Shown: one piece after another, positions 49,922 through 58,553 of the stretch
Layout: the number at the start of each line of letters is the position of its first letter
Position numbering within the stretch: position 1 is the first letter of the stretch
From: Roseiarcus sp963820795
Lineage (GTDB): Bacteria > Pseudomonadota > Alphaproteobacteria > Rhizobiales > Beijerinckiaceae
Assembly (NCBI GenBank): GCA_963820795.1
Contig: CAWGBJ010000009.1
Span: 372,001 to 436,000, forward strand
Reading direction: 5' to 3'
Length of the DNA stretch: 64,000 nucleotides
The notes under the pieces: model-generated
The model's database searches: none
Told to the model about the DNA's origin: nothing
The model's input: the letters and a program-made list of their open reading frames with translations, nothing else
Position numbers and translations under genes: made by a program

Positions 49922-51988
49922 CTACCGCCACATCGACCGCATGCGCGCCGCGAGGTCGACGCTCGGGCCTTCCGAAACCGCGCTTCGCGTGGCAGGCGCA
50001 GCCACGGGCCAAGTCTGGCGGTCGAAATGCTTCAACAAGGGCGCAGGGATGAAGCGGGTGCGGCTGGCGAAGACGCTGCGGTCGCCGTTCTTCGGCTGAC
50101 CGTGAACATAGAAGCGTTGCGGCACGATGAGCGCGAGCTCGTCCCTGGCGCGGGTCATCGCGACATAGAGCAGGCGGCGTTCCTCTTCGATCTCCTCCGA
50201 GCCGGTCGCGAGGTCGGAGGGAATGCAGCCGTCGACGCAATTCAGGACGAAGACCGAGCGCCATTCCTGGCCCTTGGCCGAATGGATGGTCGAGAGGATG
50301 AGGTAGTCCTCGTCGCGCAGCGGCGGCCCGGCTTCGTCGCTGGTCGCGTCCGGCGGATCGAGCGTGAGCTCGGTTAGGAAACGCTCGCGCGAGGGGAAGG
50401 AGGTGGCGATGCGCTCGAGCGCCTCGAGATCGCCCATGCGCTGGGCCGCATCGTCGTAGCGGGCCTCGAGCTGCGGCGAGAGCCAGGCGACGGCGTCGGC
50501 GAGCTCGCTGGGCCACGGCGCGGTCCGCGCGGCGAGGCGGCGCAGAAGCTCGGCGAAGGCGGTAAAGCCGGACCGCGCCCCGGCGGGCAGCGTCAGCGCC
50601 GACATTGCGGCAAAGCCGTCGTCGGCCGCCGCCGCGGCGACGATCGCCCCAGCAATCTTCGGCCCGACGCCGGGGAGAAGCTGGGCGAGGCGGAAGCCGG
50701 CCACGCGGTCGCGCGGGTTTTCGGCGAAACGCATCAGCGCCAGCGCATCCTTTACATGCGCGGCGTCGAGGAACTTGAGGCCGCCGAATTTGACGAAGGG
50801 GATGTTGCGCCGGGTGAGTTCGAGTTCGAGCGCGGCGCTGTGATGCGAGGCGCGGAACAGCACGGCCTGCGACTTGAGCGCGGCGCCCGCTTCGCGGTTG
50901 GCGAGCGCCCGAGTCGCGACGAAGCGAGCCTGATCGGCGTCCTCCGCCACCGTCACCAGACTAGGCGGCAGTCCGGACGCCCGGTCGGTCCAGAGATCCT
51001 TGGCGAAGCGCTCCGGCGCGAGCGCGATCACCGCATTGGCGGCGGAAAGGATGGCCTGCGTCGAGCGGTAGTTGCGGTCGAGGGTGACGACCCGCGCCGG
51101 CGGATCGAAGGCTTTTGGAAAGTCGAGGATATTGCGCACGGTCGCTGCGCGAAACGAATAGATCGACTGCGAGTCGTCGCCGACGACGGTGAGGCCCCGG
51201 CCCTGCGGCCTCAACGCCAGTACGATCTCGCCCTGCAGCGTGTTGGTGTCCTGATATTCATCGACCAGAAGATGATCGAAGCGCTCTGCGACCTCGGCGC
51301 CGATCATCGGCTCGGCCAGCATGTGGGCGAAATAGATCAGGAGGTCGTCGTAGTCGAGCACGTTCTGACGCTGCTTCGTTTCGACATAGGCCGCGAACAG
51401 CGCCCGCAGGCGCTCCTCGTGCGCGGCGGCCCAGGGGAACCATTTGCCGAGCGTCTGGCCAAGCTCGCCGCGGGCGTTGACGACGCGCGAATAGATGGCG
51501 AGGCAGGTCGCCTTGGTTGGAAAGCGCTCGCGCGTCTCGCTGAGGCCGGCTTCGTGCCGCGCCCAATTGATCAGGTCCGCCGAATCCTCGCGGTCGTGGA
51601 TGGTGAACTGCGTGTCGAGCCCGAGGCGCGGGGCATATTCGCGCAAGAGCCTGGCGCCGATGGCGTGGAAGGTGCCCGACCAGGCCGGCGTTGCGGCGGC
51701 GGCGGCTTCCGGCGAAAGCCGCCGCTCGAGCAGCCGCTCGACGCGCCGGTTGAGCTCCGCCGCGGCGCGGCGCGAAAAGGTCGCGAGCATGATCCGCATG
51801 GGATCGGCGCCGCCGAGGATCAGCGCCGCCACCCGGTGCGCCAGCATCGCCGTCTTGCCGGCGCCCGCGCCGGCGACGACGAGCAACGGCCCGGGACCGT
51901 CCGCCGCTCCGATCCCATGCTCGACCGCGAGCTGCTGCTCAGGATTGAGCTCGACGGCAGGCGAGGACCGAATCAGGGCGAGCGACAT
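49922..51988 (-). CDS. UvrD/PcrA-like superfamily 1 DNA helicase
   Basis: A 688-residue 3'-5' helicase. Motifs in order: LNPEQQLAVEHG (Q), GAGAGKTAML (Walker A), ATFSRRAAAEL (Ia), LVDEYQDTN (II), VVGDDSQSIYSFRAA (III), TLDRNYRST (IV), STIHSAKGQEW (V) and YVAMTRARDEL (VI). ATG 51988 chosen; the frame extends to 52024. It is shorter than housekeeping UvrD (about 720-850), so it may be an accessory helicase. Repair or replication role inferred. The stop region overlaps nothing. Confidence 0.9.
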   Translation of the reverse strand: MSLALIRSSPAVELNPEQQLAVEHGIGAADGPGPLLVVAGAGAGKTAMLAHRVAALILGGADPMRIMLATFSRRAAAELNRRVERLLERRLSPEAAAAATPAWSGTFHAIGARLLREYAPRLGLDTQFTIHDREDSADLINWARHEAGLSETRERFPTKATCLAIYSRVVNARGELGQTLGKWFPWAAAHEERLRALFAAYVETKQRQNVLDYDDLLIYFAHMLAEPMIGAEVAERFDHLLVDEYQDTNTLQGEIVLALRPQGRGLTVVGDDSQSIYSFRAATVRNILDFPKAFDPPARVVTLDRNYRSTQAILSAANAVIALAPERFAKDLWTDRASGLPPSLVTVAEDADQARFVATRALANREAGAALKSQAVLFRASHHSAALELELTRRNIPFVKFGGLKFLDAAHVKDALALMRFAENPRDRVAGFRLAQLLPGVGPKIAGAIVAAAAADDGFAAMSALTLPAGARSGFTAFAELLRRLAARTAPWPSELADAVAWLSPQLEARYDDAAQRMGDLEALERIATSFPSRERFLTELTLDPPDATSDEAGPPLRDEDYLILSTIHSAKGQEWRSVFVLNCVDGCIPSDLATGSEEIEEERRLLYVAMTRARDELALIVPQRFYVHGQPKNGDRSVFASRTRFIPAPLLKHFDRQTWPVAAPATRSAVSEGPSVDLAARMRSMWR

Positions 51989-52056
51989 GGGTCGAGGGAA
52001 CCATGTTTCGCGTTTTGTTCGCAAGGGTTCGCAAGGACGATGGACGCCGTCGATAT

Positions 52057-52068
52057 TATTAGCTAATA
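52057..52068. promoter_or_regulatory. palindromic operator before the Phd/VapC pair
   Basis: TATTAGCTAATA is a perfect 12-base palindrome 25 bases upstream of the antitoxin start, followed by partial repeats AGCTAAGCTAAG. Antitoxins of this type repress their own operon at such sites. Confidence 0.6.
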
Positions 52069-52093
52069 GCTAAGCTAAGTTCGAGCGTAAGCC

Positions 52094-52324
52094 ATGTCTA
52101 CAGTCACGATCCACGACGCCAAGACGAACCTTTCGAAGCTCATCGCAAGGGTCGAGGCTGGCGAGGAGATCGTCATCGCGCGCGGCAAGACGCCGGTGGC
52201 GCGGCTGACGCCCATTCGGGCGCCGCCGAAATCGCGTCGATTTGGCGCATTGAAGGGAATTGTGAGCGTCGGTCCGGAATTCTTCGAGCCGCTGACGGAC
52301 GCCGATCTTGCGGAATGGGAGTAA
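52094..52324 (+). CDS. Phd/YefM-type antitoxin
   Basis: A 76-residue protein. The N-terminal DNA-binding fold reads STVTIHDAKTNLSKLIARVEAGEEIVIARGKTPVARLTP, typical of Phd/YefM antitoxins. The C-terminal tail GPEFFEPLTDADLAEWE would wrap the toxin. ATG 52094. It stops 4 bases before the toxin start, so the two form one unit. Confidence 0.9.
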   Translation: MSTVTIHDAKTNLSKLIARVEAGEEIVIARGKTPVARLTPIRAPPKSRRFGALKGIVSVGPEFFEPLTDADLAEWE

Positions 52325-52328
52325 CGGC

Positions 52329-52716
52329 GTGCGCCTGCTGCTCGACACGCACGCGTTTCTCTGGTGGCTGGCCGGCGACGAGCGCCTCAGCGCCGACGCG
52401 GGAGAAGCCATCCGCGAGGACAGAAACGCCATCTTCGTTAGCGCGGCATCAGCTTGGGAAATCTCGACCAAGCATCGGCTCGGAAAGCTGCCCGGTGTGA
52501 ATGTGATTGTCTCCGACCTTGCCGGCGCGATCGAGTTCGCAAGGCTTCCTCGGTCTTCCGATCACAATTCGTCACGGACAGACTGCCGGCGCGTTGCCAG
52601 GACCCCATCGCGATCCGTTCGATCGAATGCTGATTGCTCAGGCGGCGCTGGACGATCTCGTCCTCGTGTCGAATGAGCGCGCTTTCGATGCGTATGGAGT
52701 ACCGCGATTGTGGTGA
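52329..52716 (+). pseudogene. VapC-type PIN-domain toxin, frameshifted
   Basis: The first frame, from GTG 52329, reads RLLLDTHAFLWWLAGDERLS with the first acidic residue of the PIN nuclease, then SAASAWEISTKHRLGKLP, and loses sense after DLAGAIEF. The second frame gives QGFLGLPITIRHGQTAGALP, DPFDRMLIAQA and LVLVSNERAFDAYGV with the later acids. One extra T at 52536-52537 (GAGTTC for GAGTC) joins them. As written the ribonuclease is inactive; the antitoxin is intact. Confidence 0.85.
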
Positions 52717-52886
52717 GGCGTCGTCGCCAGGCCGACGATCAAACCGGACGAGCGCCCCGGGTCAGATGGAACGGTTACATGCGTCGGCCGACAAAGAATT
52801 GCCGCATAACCGGCCTAGGAAGAACCTCTCATCGCCTCGCGGAAGTCCGACTGAGAATTCGAGCTTCAACGGGAGGACGGGGCGAC

Positions 52887-52985
52887 ATGAGTATCGCCAA
52901 GCAGGCGTCCGGCGGGGAGCGCGTCCGCAATCTCACGACCGTGGGTATTTGCGTCTTTGGCGTCGGTGCGGAGTTCGGTCCATGA
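52887..52985 (+). CDS. possible 32-residue small protein or leader
   Basis: ATG 52887 has an unusually good ribosome site (GGGAGGACGGGG). The peptide MSIAKQASGGERVRNLTTVG continues with a short hydrophobic part to a TGA that overlaps the ATG of the next gene (52982). Such overlap suggests translational coupling. No homologue is recalled; it may be chance. Confidence 0.35.
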   Translation: MSIAKQASGGERVRNLTTVGICVFGVGAEFGP

Positions 52986-53212
52986 CAACGTTGAAAGACC
53001 TTCATCACGACCTCGACGAGACCCAGGGCGTGATCAATATCCTCGAACGAGCGAGTCAGGAGCTGTCGACAATTATCGACTGGGACGAGGCCCTTCGCAA
53101 GAACCCGCTGCGCAGGCGCCAATTGGTTTCCATCGGGGAGCAGCTCGCGATTGCGCGAGGCAGGCAGACGTCGATTACGCGAATGATCGAAAGGCTGGAA
53201 ACGCGCGCATAA
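52982..53212 (+). CDS. small helical protein, unknown function
   Basis: A 76-residue, mostly helical and charged product: LKDLHHDLDETQGVINILER, then DWDEALRKNPLRRRQLVSIGEQLAIARGRQ. It could form a coiled coil. GGAG lies eight bases before ATG 52982. No membrane or signal segment. It follows the tiny frame at 52887 and precedes a lyase gene by 131 bases. I recognise no family. Confidence 0.5.
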   Translation: MTTLKDLHHDLDETQGVINILERASQELSTIIDWDEALRKNPLRRRQLVSIGEQLAIARGRQTSITRMIERLETRA

Positions 53213-53343
53213 AGTCGGACGGCTGGTCGCCCGGCATCGCGGCGTTACTGGACTCCGCCGTGCGCCGGGTCGGGCGGCCGATTGCCGGACGCGTAGAAAG
53301 CCCCTAAGGCTCGGGCCCGTCCCGGACGACGAAGGCCCGCGCC

Positions 53344-54387
53344 ATGAAAGCCCCGCGCAAATATTTCGAGCCGCTCGCCATCGGCGCGCCGCGGCCGTTT
53401 TTCGAACTGCCGTCGCGCCTCGAGCGGATGATCCATTTCGTGCCGCCGCACAACGAGAAGGTCCGGGCCAAGGCCAGCGAGCTCGTGGGGCAGGTCGACG
53501 TCGTGCTCGGCAACCTCGAGGACGCCATCCCGGTCGAGTCGAAGGCCGCCGCGCGCGATGGCCTTATCGCCATGGCGAAGGCGACCGACTTTGGCGTGAC
53601 CGGCCTCTGGGCCCGCGTCAATGCGCTGAACTCGCCGTGGTTTCTCGACGACATGACACGGCTCGTCGGCGAAATCGGCGACAAGCTCGACGTCGTAATG
53701 ATCCCCAAGGTCGAAGGCGACTGGGACATTCATTTCGCCGACCAGTACCTGGCGCTGCTCGAGGCTCGGCACGGTCTGAAAAGACCGATCCTCATCCACG
53801 CCATCCTCGAGACCGCACAAGGCGTCAACAACGTCGAAGCGATCGCCGCGGCGTCGCCGCGCATGCACGGGCTGAGTCTCGGCCCCGCCGATCTCGCAGC
53901 CTCGCGGGCGATGAAGACGACGCGGGTCGGCGGCGGCCATCCGGACTACAGGGTGCTCGCCGACGCAGCAGAGCCCGGCGCGGCGCGGGCGAGCGCGCAG
54001 CAGGATCCCTGGCATTATACGATCGCGCGCATGGTCGATGCCTGCGCGGCCACTGGCGTCAAGCCATTCTACGGGCCGTTCGGCGATTTTTCCGATCCCG
54101 CGGCCTGCGAGGCGCAGTTCCGCAACGCCTTCCTGCTCGGCTGCGCCGGCGCCTGGACGCTGCATCCCAGTCAGATCGGGATCGCCAAGAAGGTCTTTTC
54201 GCCGGATCCGGCGGAAGTCGGCTTCGCCCGCAAGATCCTGGCCGCCATGCCCGACGGTTCGGGCGCCGTGATGATCGATGGCAAGATGCAGGACGACGCC
54301 ACCTGGAAACAGGCCCGGGTCATCGTCGAACTCGCCAAGCAAGTTGCGGCCAGGGACGCCGACTATGCGGCCCTCTATCAGTTTTGA
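53344..54387 (+). CDS. citrate-lyase-beta-like CoA-ester lyase
   Basis: A 347-residue HpcH/HpaI/CitE-type TIM barrel. Motifs: MIHFVPPHNEKVRAKA, VVLGNLEDAIPVESK with acidic metal ligand, VMIPKVEGDWD, LIHAILETAQGVNNVEAIA and LHPSQIGIAKKVFSP. It is longer than the Mcl2-like protein at 30190 and diverges from it, with an added segment RVGGGHPDYRVLADAAEPG before FYGPFGDFSD. Members split malyl-, methylmalyl- or citramalyl-type CoA esters. Exact substrate unknown. ATG 53344. Stands alone. Confidence 0.75.
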   Translation: MKAPRKYFEPLAIGAPRPFFELPSRLERMIHFVPPHNEKVRAKASELVGQVDVVLGNLEDAIPVESKAAARDGLIAMAKATDFGVTGLWARVNALNSPWFLDDMTRLVGEIGDKLDVVMIPKVEGDWDIHFADQYLALLEARHGLKRPILIHAILETAQGVNNVEAIAAASPRMHGLSLGPADLAASRAMKTTRVGGGHPDYRVLADAAEPGAARASAQQDPWHYTIARMVDACAATGVKPFYGPFGDFSDPAACEAQFRNAFLLGCAGAWTLHPSQIGIAKKVFSPDPAEVGFARKILAAMPDGSGAVMIDGKMQDDATWKQARVIVELAKQVAARDADYAALYQF

Positions 54388-54460
54388 AGGAGGTTGCGAC
54401 AAGAGCGCGCCAAGACGAGAATTGACGGGGCTTCGAAACTTGGTCTAGGTCTTGACCGCC

Positions 54461-54793
54461 ATGGGGACGCGCACCGCTAAATTCGATATCGGACAGGTAG
54501 TTAAGCATCGCATCTATCCGTTCCGCGGCGTCATTTTCGACGTCGATCCGACCTTCGCCAACACCGAGGAGTGGTGGCGCTCCATTCCGCCGGAAATCCG
54601 TCCGTCCAAGGACCAGCCGTTCTACCACCTCTATGCCGAGAATGAGGACAGCCAGTACATTGCCTATGTCTCGGAGCAGAACCTGATGGCTGACGAATCC
54701 GGCGTTCCGGTGCGGCATCCGCAGATCAACGAGACTTTCGTGCGGACGCCCGACGGCCGCTATCGCGTTCGCGCCAAGACACTTTCGAGCTGA
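54461..54793 (+). CDS. hspQ: heat shock protein HspQ
   Basis: A 110-residue protein of the YccV/HspQ family, which binds hemimethylated DNA and modulates Lon protease in E. coli. The fold reads KFDIGQVVKHRIYPFRGVIFDVDP, EEWWRSIP and QPFYHLYAENEDSQYIAYVSEQNL. ATG 54461 chosen; TTG 54452 possible. Convergent with ialB, an arrangement common in Rhizobiales. Confidence 0.93.
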   Translation: MGTRTAKFDIGQVVKHRIYPFRGVIFDVDPTFANTEEWWRSIPPEIRPSKDQPFYHLYAENEDSQYIAYVSEQNLMADESGVPVRHPQINETFVRTPDGRYRVRAKTLSS

Positions 54794-54850
54794 CCGGCGG
54801 GGCGCGTTCAGGAATACGAACTTGAGGACGCGCTCGGCGACCGTTGGTTA

Positions 54851-54874
54851 GCTCCTTCCTTGAACGGAAGGAGC
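54851..54874. terminator. bidirectional terminator between hspQ and ialB
   Basis: GCTCCTTCC-TTGAAC-GGAAGGAGC, a perfect 9-base stem with a 6-base loop, in the 94-base space between two converging genes. Confidence 0.65.
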
Positions 54875-54887
54875 GAACGCTGAGTCA

Positions 54888-55661
54888 TCATTGCTTGGGC
54901 GCGGGCGCTGCCGGAGCTGCGGGCGCGGGCGCCGGCGCGGCGGGTCCCGCGGCCGGAGCGGCCGCGCCGCCTTGCTGCTGCTCGAGCTGCTTGCGCTGCT
55001 CCTCGGCCTTCTTCTGCAGCTGCTGCTGCAATGCCTGACGCTGCGCCTCGAGAACCTTGGGATCAGTCGGCTTGCCCTCGAACGCCGTGGCGAACTCCTT
55101 CAGCGGGATGATGAACGTCAGTTCGTGGCCGGACGGATCGCCGCCCGGGACCCGCATCTGAACGCTCAAGGTCTGGCCCTTCTTCAACGCCGCCAGCGTG
55201 CTTGGCCCGATGTCGACCTCGGCGGAGCAGGCGTTCTGGAAGCACATGTCGTATTTGCCGTCGATCGGCTCGCCCTTGTCGATGATGACGCGGAATCCCG
55301 GTTTCAACAGCATCCCGATCGGCAGCATCAACAGGCGAAGTTTGCGCTTTTCCTCACCCTGCTGCTCGAACACGTTGACGCTGATCATCGGCGGCTGGTC
55401 GGCGGAGGTCGAAAAGTCCCGCATGGTGGCGCAGGCGTCCTTGCCGGTATTGGGTTCCTTGGCGCAAAACTTGGCCCATTGCGGCTCGGGCGACACGAGA
55501 TCGACCTTCGAGGGCGGCCCCGGCTGGGCGGGCGCAGCGGCTTGCCCAGGGGCGGCTGGAGCGGCCGGCTTCGCCGCGTTCTGCGCCAGAGCGGATCCTG
55601 CGCCGAGGACCAGACTCAGCGCGAGCGCCGAGGCGCCGAGGCGCGTCACATCAAGACTCAT
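54888..55661 (-). CDS. ialB: invasion-associated locus B (IalB) family protein
   Basis: A 257-residue periplasmic protein. Signal TRLGASALALSLVLGAGSALA. A Pro/Ala-rich linker is followed by the IalB domain: FCAKEPNTGKDACATMRDF, LLMLPIGMLLKPGFRVIID, MCFQNACSAEVDI, MRVPGGDPSGHELTFIIPL. The four Cys (two pairs) are usual. The tail is a Gln/Lys coiled-coil-like helix (QALQQQLQKKAEEQRKQLEQ) then a low-complexity Pro/Ala end. Named for Bartonella invasion, but widespread in free-living relatives; role in the envelope unclear. Confidence 0.88.
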   Translation of the reverse strand: MSLDVTRLGASALALSLVLGAGSALAQNAAKPAAPAAPGQAAAPAQPGPPSKVDLVSPEPQWAKFCAKEPNTGKDACATMRDFSTSADQPPMISVNVFEQQGEEKRKLRLLMLPIGMLLKPGFRVIIDKGEPIDGKYDMCFQNACSAEVDIGPSTLAALKKGQTLSVQMRVPGGDPSGHELTFIIPLKEFATAFEGKPTDPKVLEAQRQALQQQLQKKAEEQRKQLEQQQGGAAAPAAGPAAPAPAPAAPAAPAPKQ

Positions 55662-55958
55662 CCATCATCCTTTCAAGCCGTAAGAAACGATCGCCCGCCG
55701 CGGGCCCAGCCCCGCTTCGCCGCCCGGCCCGACTTCGACGAGTCCGCGGGCGACAGTATGGCGCGAAAGCGCCAGCCGAGGGCCATCCCCCGCGGCCGCG
55801 CCCTCTTTCCATATTCGGCGGGACAATCCAATAGCTATTTCGCCAATCGTGTCGCGCTCGCCGCTTTTCAACACACGCCCGGACGGCCAACTCGCGTGAA
55901 GAAAAGGTCCGGGTGGATCGGAGAATTGGCGTAATTTGCGGTGCTAAGCTCCCTCTTC

Positions 55959-57761
55959 ATGATCGGTCTTGCGATTCGCCTCGCGTTCGGCCTCACACTC
56001 CTGTTTGCTGTCGTTCCGGCCCGCGCCCAGATCGGCGCGCCGGTCGGGGCGATCGCGATGCACGGGACGCCGGCTTTGTCGCCGGGCTTCGCGCATCTCC
56101 CTTATGTCGACCCTGACGCGCCCAAGGGCGGGCGGCTCAACCTCGCCTATCTCGGCGCCTTCGATAGTTTGAACCCCTACAACGTCAAGGCCTTGTCGAC
56201 GGCTGAAGGGCTCATCGGCAACGTCTATCAATCATTGATGACGCGTTCCGCCGACGAGCCGTTCACGCTCTACGGGCTGATCGCCAAGAGTCTGGAGACG
56301 GATGAAGCGCGGGACAAGATTGTCTTCCGTCTCGATCCTTCAGCGCATTTTTCGGACGGTTCGCCGATCACCGCGGCCGACGTGCTCTTCTCCTTCAATC
56401 TTTTGAAAGCGAAAGGCCGACCGCAGCAGCGCGCCGCCTTCAGCCTGGTCAGAAGCGCCGACGCCCCCGACCCCTGGACCGTGCGCTACGATCTCGCCGG
56501 CGCGAACGACCGGGAGTTGCCGCTGACGTTGGCGATCATGCCGGTTCTCTCCCGCGCGCACACCGACGCCGAGCATTTCGAGGATCAGACCCTGGCGATC
56601 CCGGTCGGCTCGGGGCCCTACCGGGTGTCGGAGGTCGTCCCGGGCGAGCGGCTGGTGCTCGAACGCGATCTCAATTACTGGGGCCGCGACCTCCCGGTTT
56701 CTCGGGGCCTCTACAACTTCGATACGATCCGGATCGACTATTTCCGCGACGCGACCGCCATGTTCGAGGCGTTCAAGGCGGGCCTCATCGACTTCCGTAC
56801 CGAGGATGACGCGACGCGCTGGCGGTCCGAATACGATTTCCCGGCGGCGAAGGGCGGGCGGGTCGTCAAGTCGGCGATCCCGAACGGGCTGCCGAAAGGC
56901 GTGTCCGGCTTCGCCTTCAACACCCGCCGGGCCATCTTCGCCGACGCCAGAGTGCGCGAGGCGCTGGCCTCGATGTTCGATTTCGAATGGATCAACGCCA
57001 ATCTCTACGCCGGCGCCTTCAGGCGCTCGGAAGGGTTCTTTGACGACAGCGAGCTCTCGTCGATCGGACGGCCGGCGTCGGCGCGCGAGCGCGCGCTGCT
57101 CGCTCCCTTCCCCGGCGCCGTGCGCGAGGACGTGATGGAGGGCCGCTGGCGCGCGCCGGTCTCGGACGGGACCGGTCGCGACCGCGGGGAGGCGCGTCGC
57201 GCGATGAACGAACTCGAACGGCTCGACTATTCGCTGAAGGACAGTCAGCTGCTCGACCCGCGCGGGGCGCCACTCGCCTTCGAGATCACCGTCAAGAATC
57301 GCGAGGAGGAGCGCTTGGCGCTCGCCTACGCGCGCAATCTCGCGCGGATGGGCGTCGCAGCCAACGTTCGGCTCGTCGACGAGGTCCAGTTCGAGCGGCG
57401 GCGCACGCGCTTCGACTTCGACATGATGATCGGCGCATGGACCGCCTCGCCCTCGCCCGGCAACGAGCAGCGCGGACGCTGGAGCTCGGCGGCCGCCAAC
57501 GCCGAAGGCGCCTATAATCTCTCGGGCGTCGCCTCGCCCGCCGTCGATGCGATGATCGCCGCGCTCCTGGCCGCCAGAACGAACGAGGACTTCGTTGCGG
57601 CGGCGCGCGCCCTCGACCGGCTCCTGATCTCGGGTTTCTATATCGTGCCGCTCTACTATGCGCCGGAGACCTGGATCGCCTATTCGAGCAAGCTCGGCCG
57701 GCCCGAGAAGACGCCGCTGTTCGGCGTCGACCTCGCGGCCTGGTGGCGGCGCGAGCCGTGA
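55959..57761 (+). CDS. second YejA-like peptide-binding protein, orphan
   Basis: A 600-residue SBP_bac_5 protein with a Sec signal (LAIRLAFGLTLLFAVVPARAQ). Family text: HLPYVDPDAPKGGRLNLAYLG, FDSLNPYN, FRLDPSAHFSDGSPITAADV, GSGPYRV, RDLNYWGRDLP, and SGFYIVPLYYAPETWIAY. It resembles the yejA product at 22138 but uses a different signal. No permease or ATPase is nearby, so it may deliver to the YejBEF system. ATG 55959; GTG 55941 is possible. Confidence 0.85.
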   Translation: MIGLAIRLAFGLTLLFAVVPARAQIGAPVGAIAMHGTPALSPGFAHLPYVDPDAPKGGRLNLAYLGAFDSLNPYNVKALSTAEGLIGNVYQSLMTRSADEPFTLYGLIAKSLETDEARDKIVFRLDPSAHFSDGSPITAADVLFSFNLLKAKGRPQQRAAFSLVRSADAPDPWTVRYDLAGANDRELPLTLAIMPVLSRAHTDAEHFEDQTLAIPVGSGPYRVSEVVPGERLVLERDLNYWGRDLPVSRGLYNFDTIRIDYFRDATAMFEAFKAGLIDFRTEDDATRWRSEYDFPAAKGGRVVKSAIPNGLPKGVSGFAFNTRRAIFADARVREALASMFDFEWINANLYAGAFRRSEGFFDDSELSSIGRPASARERALLAPFPGAVREDVMEGRWRAPVSDGTGRDRGEARRAMNELERLDYSLKDSQLLDPRGAPLAFEITVKNREEERLALAYARNLARMGVAANVRLVDEVQFERRRTRFDFDMMIGAWTASPSPGNEQRGRWSSAAANAEGAYNLSGVASPAVDAMIAALLAARTNEDFVAAARALDRLLISGFYIVPLYYAPETWIAYSSKLGRPEKTPLFGVDLAAWWRREP

Positions 57762-57823
57762 CGCCTCTTGCGCCAAGGCGCCGGCGGCGCCAGCTTCGCC
57801 TTTGACGGCGAGGAGCGAAGAGC

Positions 57824-58489
57824 ATGAGCGAAGCGGACGAAACCCTGACCATCGACATCGTGAGCGATGTCGTCTGCCCGTGGTGCTACCTCGGCGAAAA
57901 GCGCCTCGAAGCGGCGCTCGCCGGCGATCGGCGGCCGATCGTGCTGCGCTGGCGCCCCTACCAGCTCGATCCGACGATCCCCGAGGGGGGACTCGACCGG
58001 ACTGAATATCTCGAAAGGAAATTCGGCAGGGGCGACCGCATCCGGGCGGCGCACGACAATCTCGTGCGTCTCGGGGCCGAACTCGGCCTTCCCTTCGCCT
58101 TCGACAGGATCAGGCGCGCGCCGAACACGCTCGATGCGCACCGTCTGATCCGCTGGGCCGGCTCGGCCGGGGTCCAGCGCGAGGTCGTCGACCGGCTGTT
58201 CAAGGCCTATTTCGTCGAAGGACGCGACATTGGCGACCGCGCCGTCCTGATCGCCATCGCCGCTGAGAGCGGCCTCGACGGCGATATCGTCGAAAAGCTC
58301 TTGGCCGAGGGCGCGGACGCAGAGGTGGTGCAACGCGAGATCGCCGAGGCCCAGGCGATCGGCGTCACCGGCGTGCCGTTCTTCATCTTCGCCGGCCGGC
58401 TCGCTGTGCCGGGCGCGCAGGACCCGGCGATGCTGCGGCGGGCGATGGCCGAGGCGCGGCGGGCGATGGCGGAGACTCGCGCGGCTTGA
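57824..58489 (+). CDS. DsbA-family (FrnE-like) thiol oxidoreductase
   Basis: A 221-residue cytoplasmic protein with no signal. The active site is CPWC in SDVVCPWCYLGEKRLEAAL, followed by the helical insert, and cis-Pro in GVTGVPFFIFAGRLAVPGAQ. Related to FrnE and 2-hydroxychromene-2-carboxylate isomerases. Members are linked to polyketide formation or oxidative stress; role here unknown. ATG 57824 follows GAGGAGCGAAGAGC. Same strand as the upstream binding protein and downstream MaoC gene. Confidence 0.88.
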   Translation: MSEADETLTIDIVSDVVCPWCYLGEKRLEAALAGDRRPIVLRWRPYQLDPTIPEGGLDRTEYLERKFGRGDRIRAAHDNLVRLGAELGLPFAFDRIRRAPNTLDAHRLIRWAGSAGVQREVVDRLFKAYFVEGRDIGDRAVLIAIAAESGLDGDIVEKLLAEGADAEVVQREIAEAQAIGVTGVPFFIFAGRLAVPGAQDPAMLRRAMAEARRAMAETRAA

Positions 58490-58553
58490 ACGAAAGCGGC
58501 GAACGTCGCCCGCGGCTCCAAGAGCGCACGTCCGAGAGATCGTCAGAGGATGC

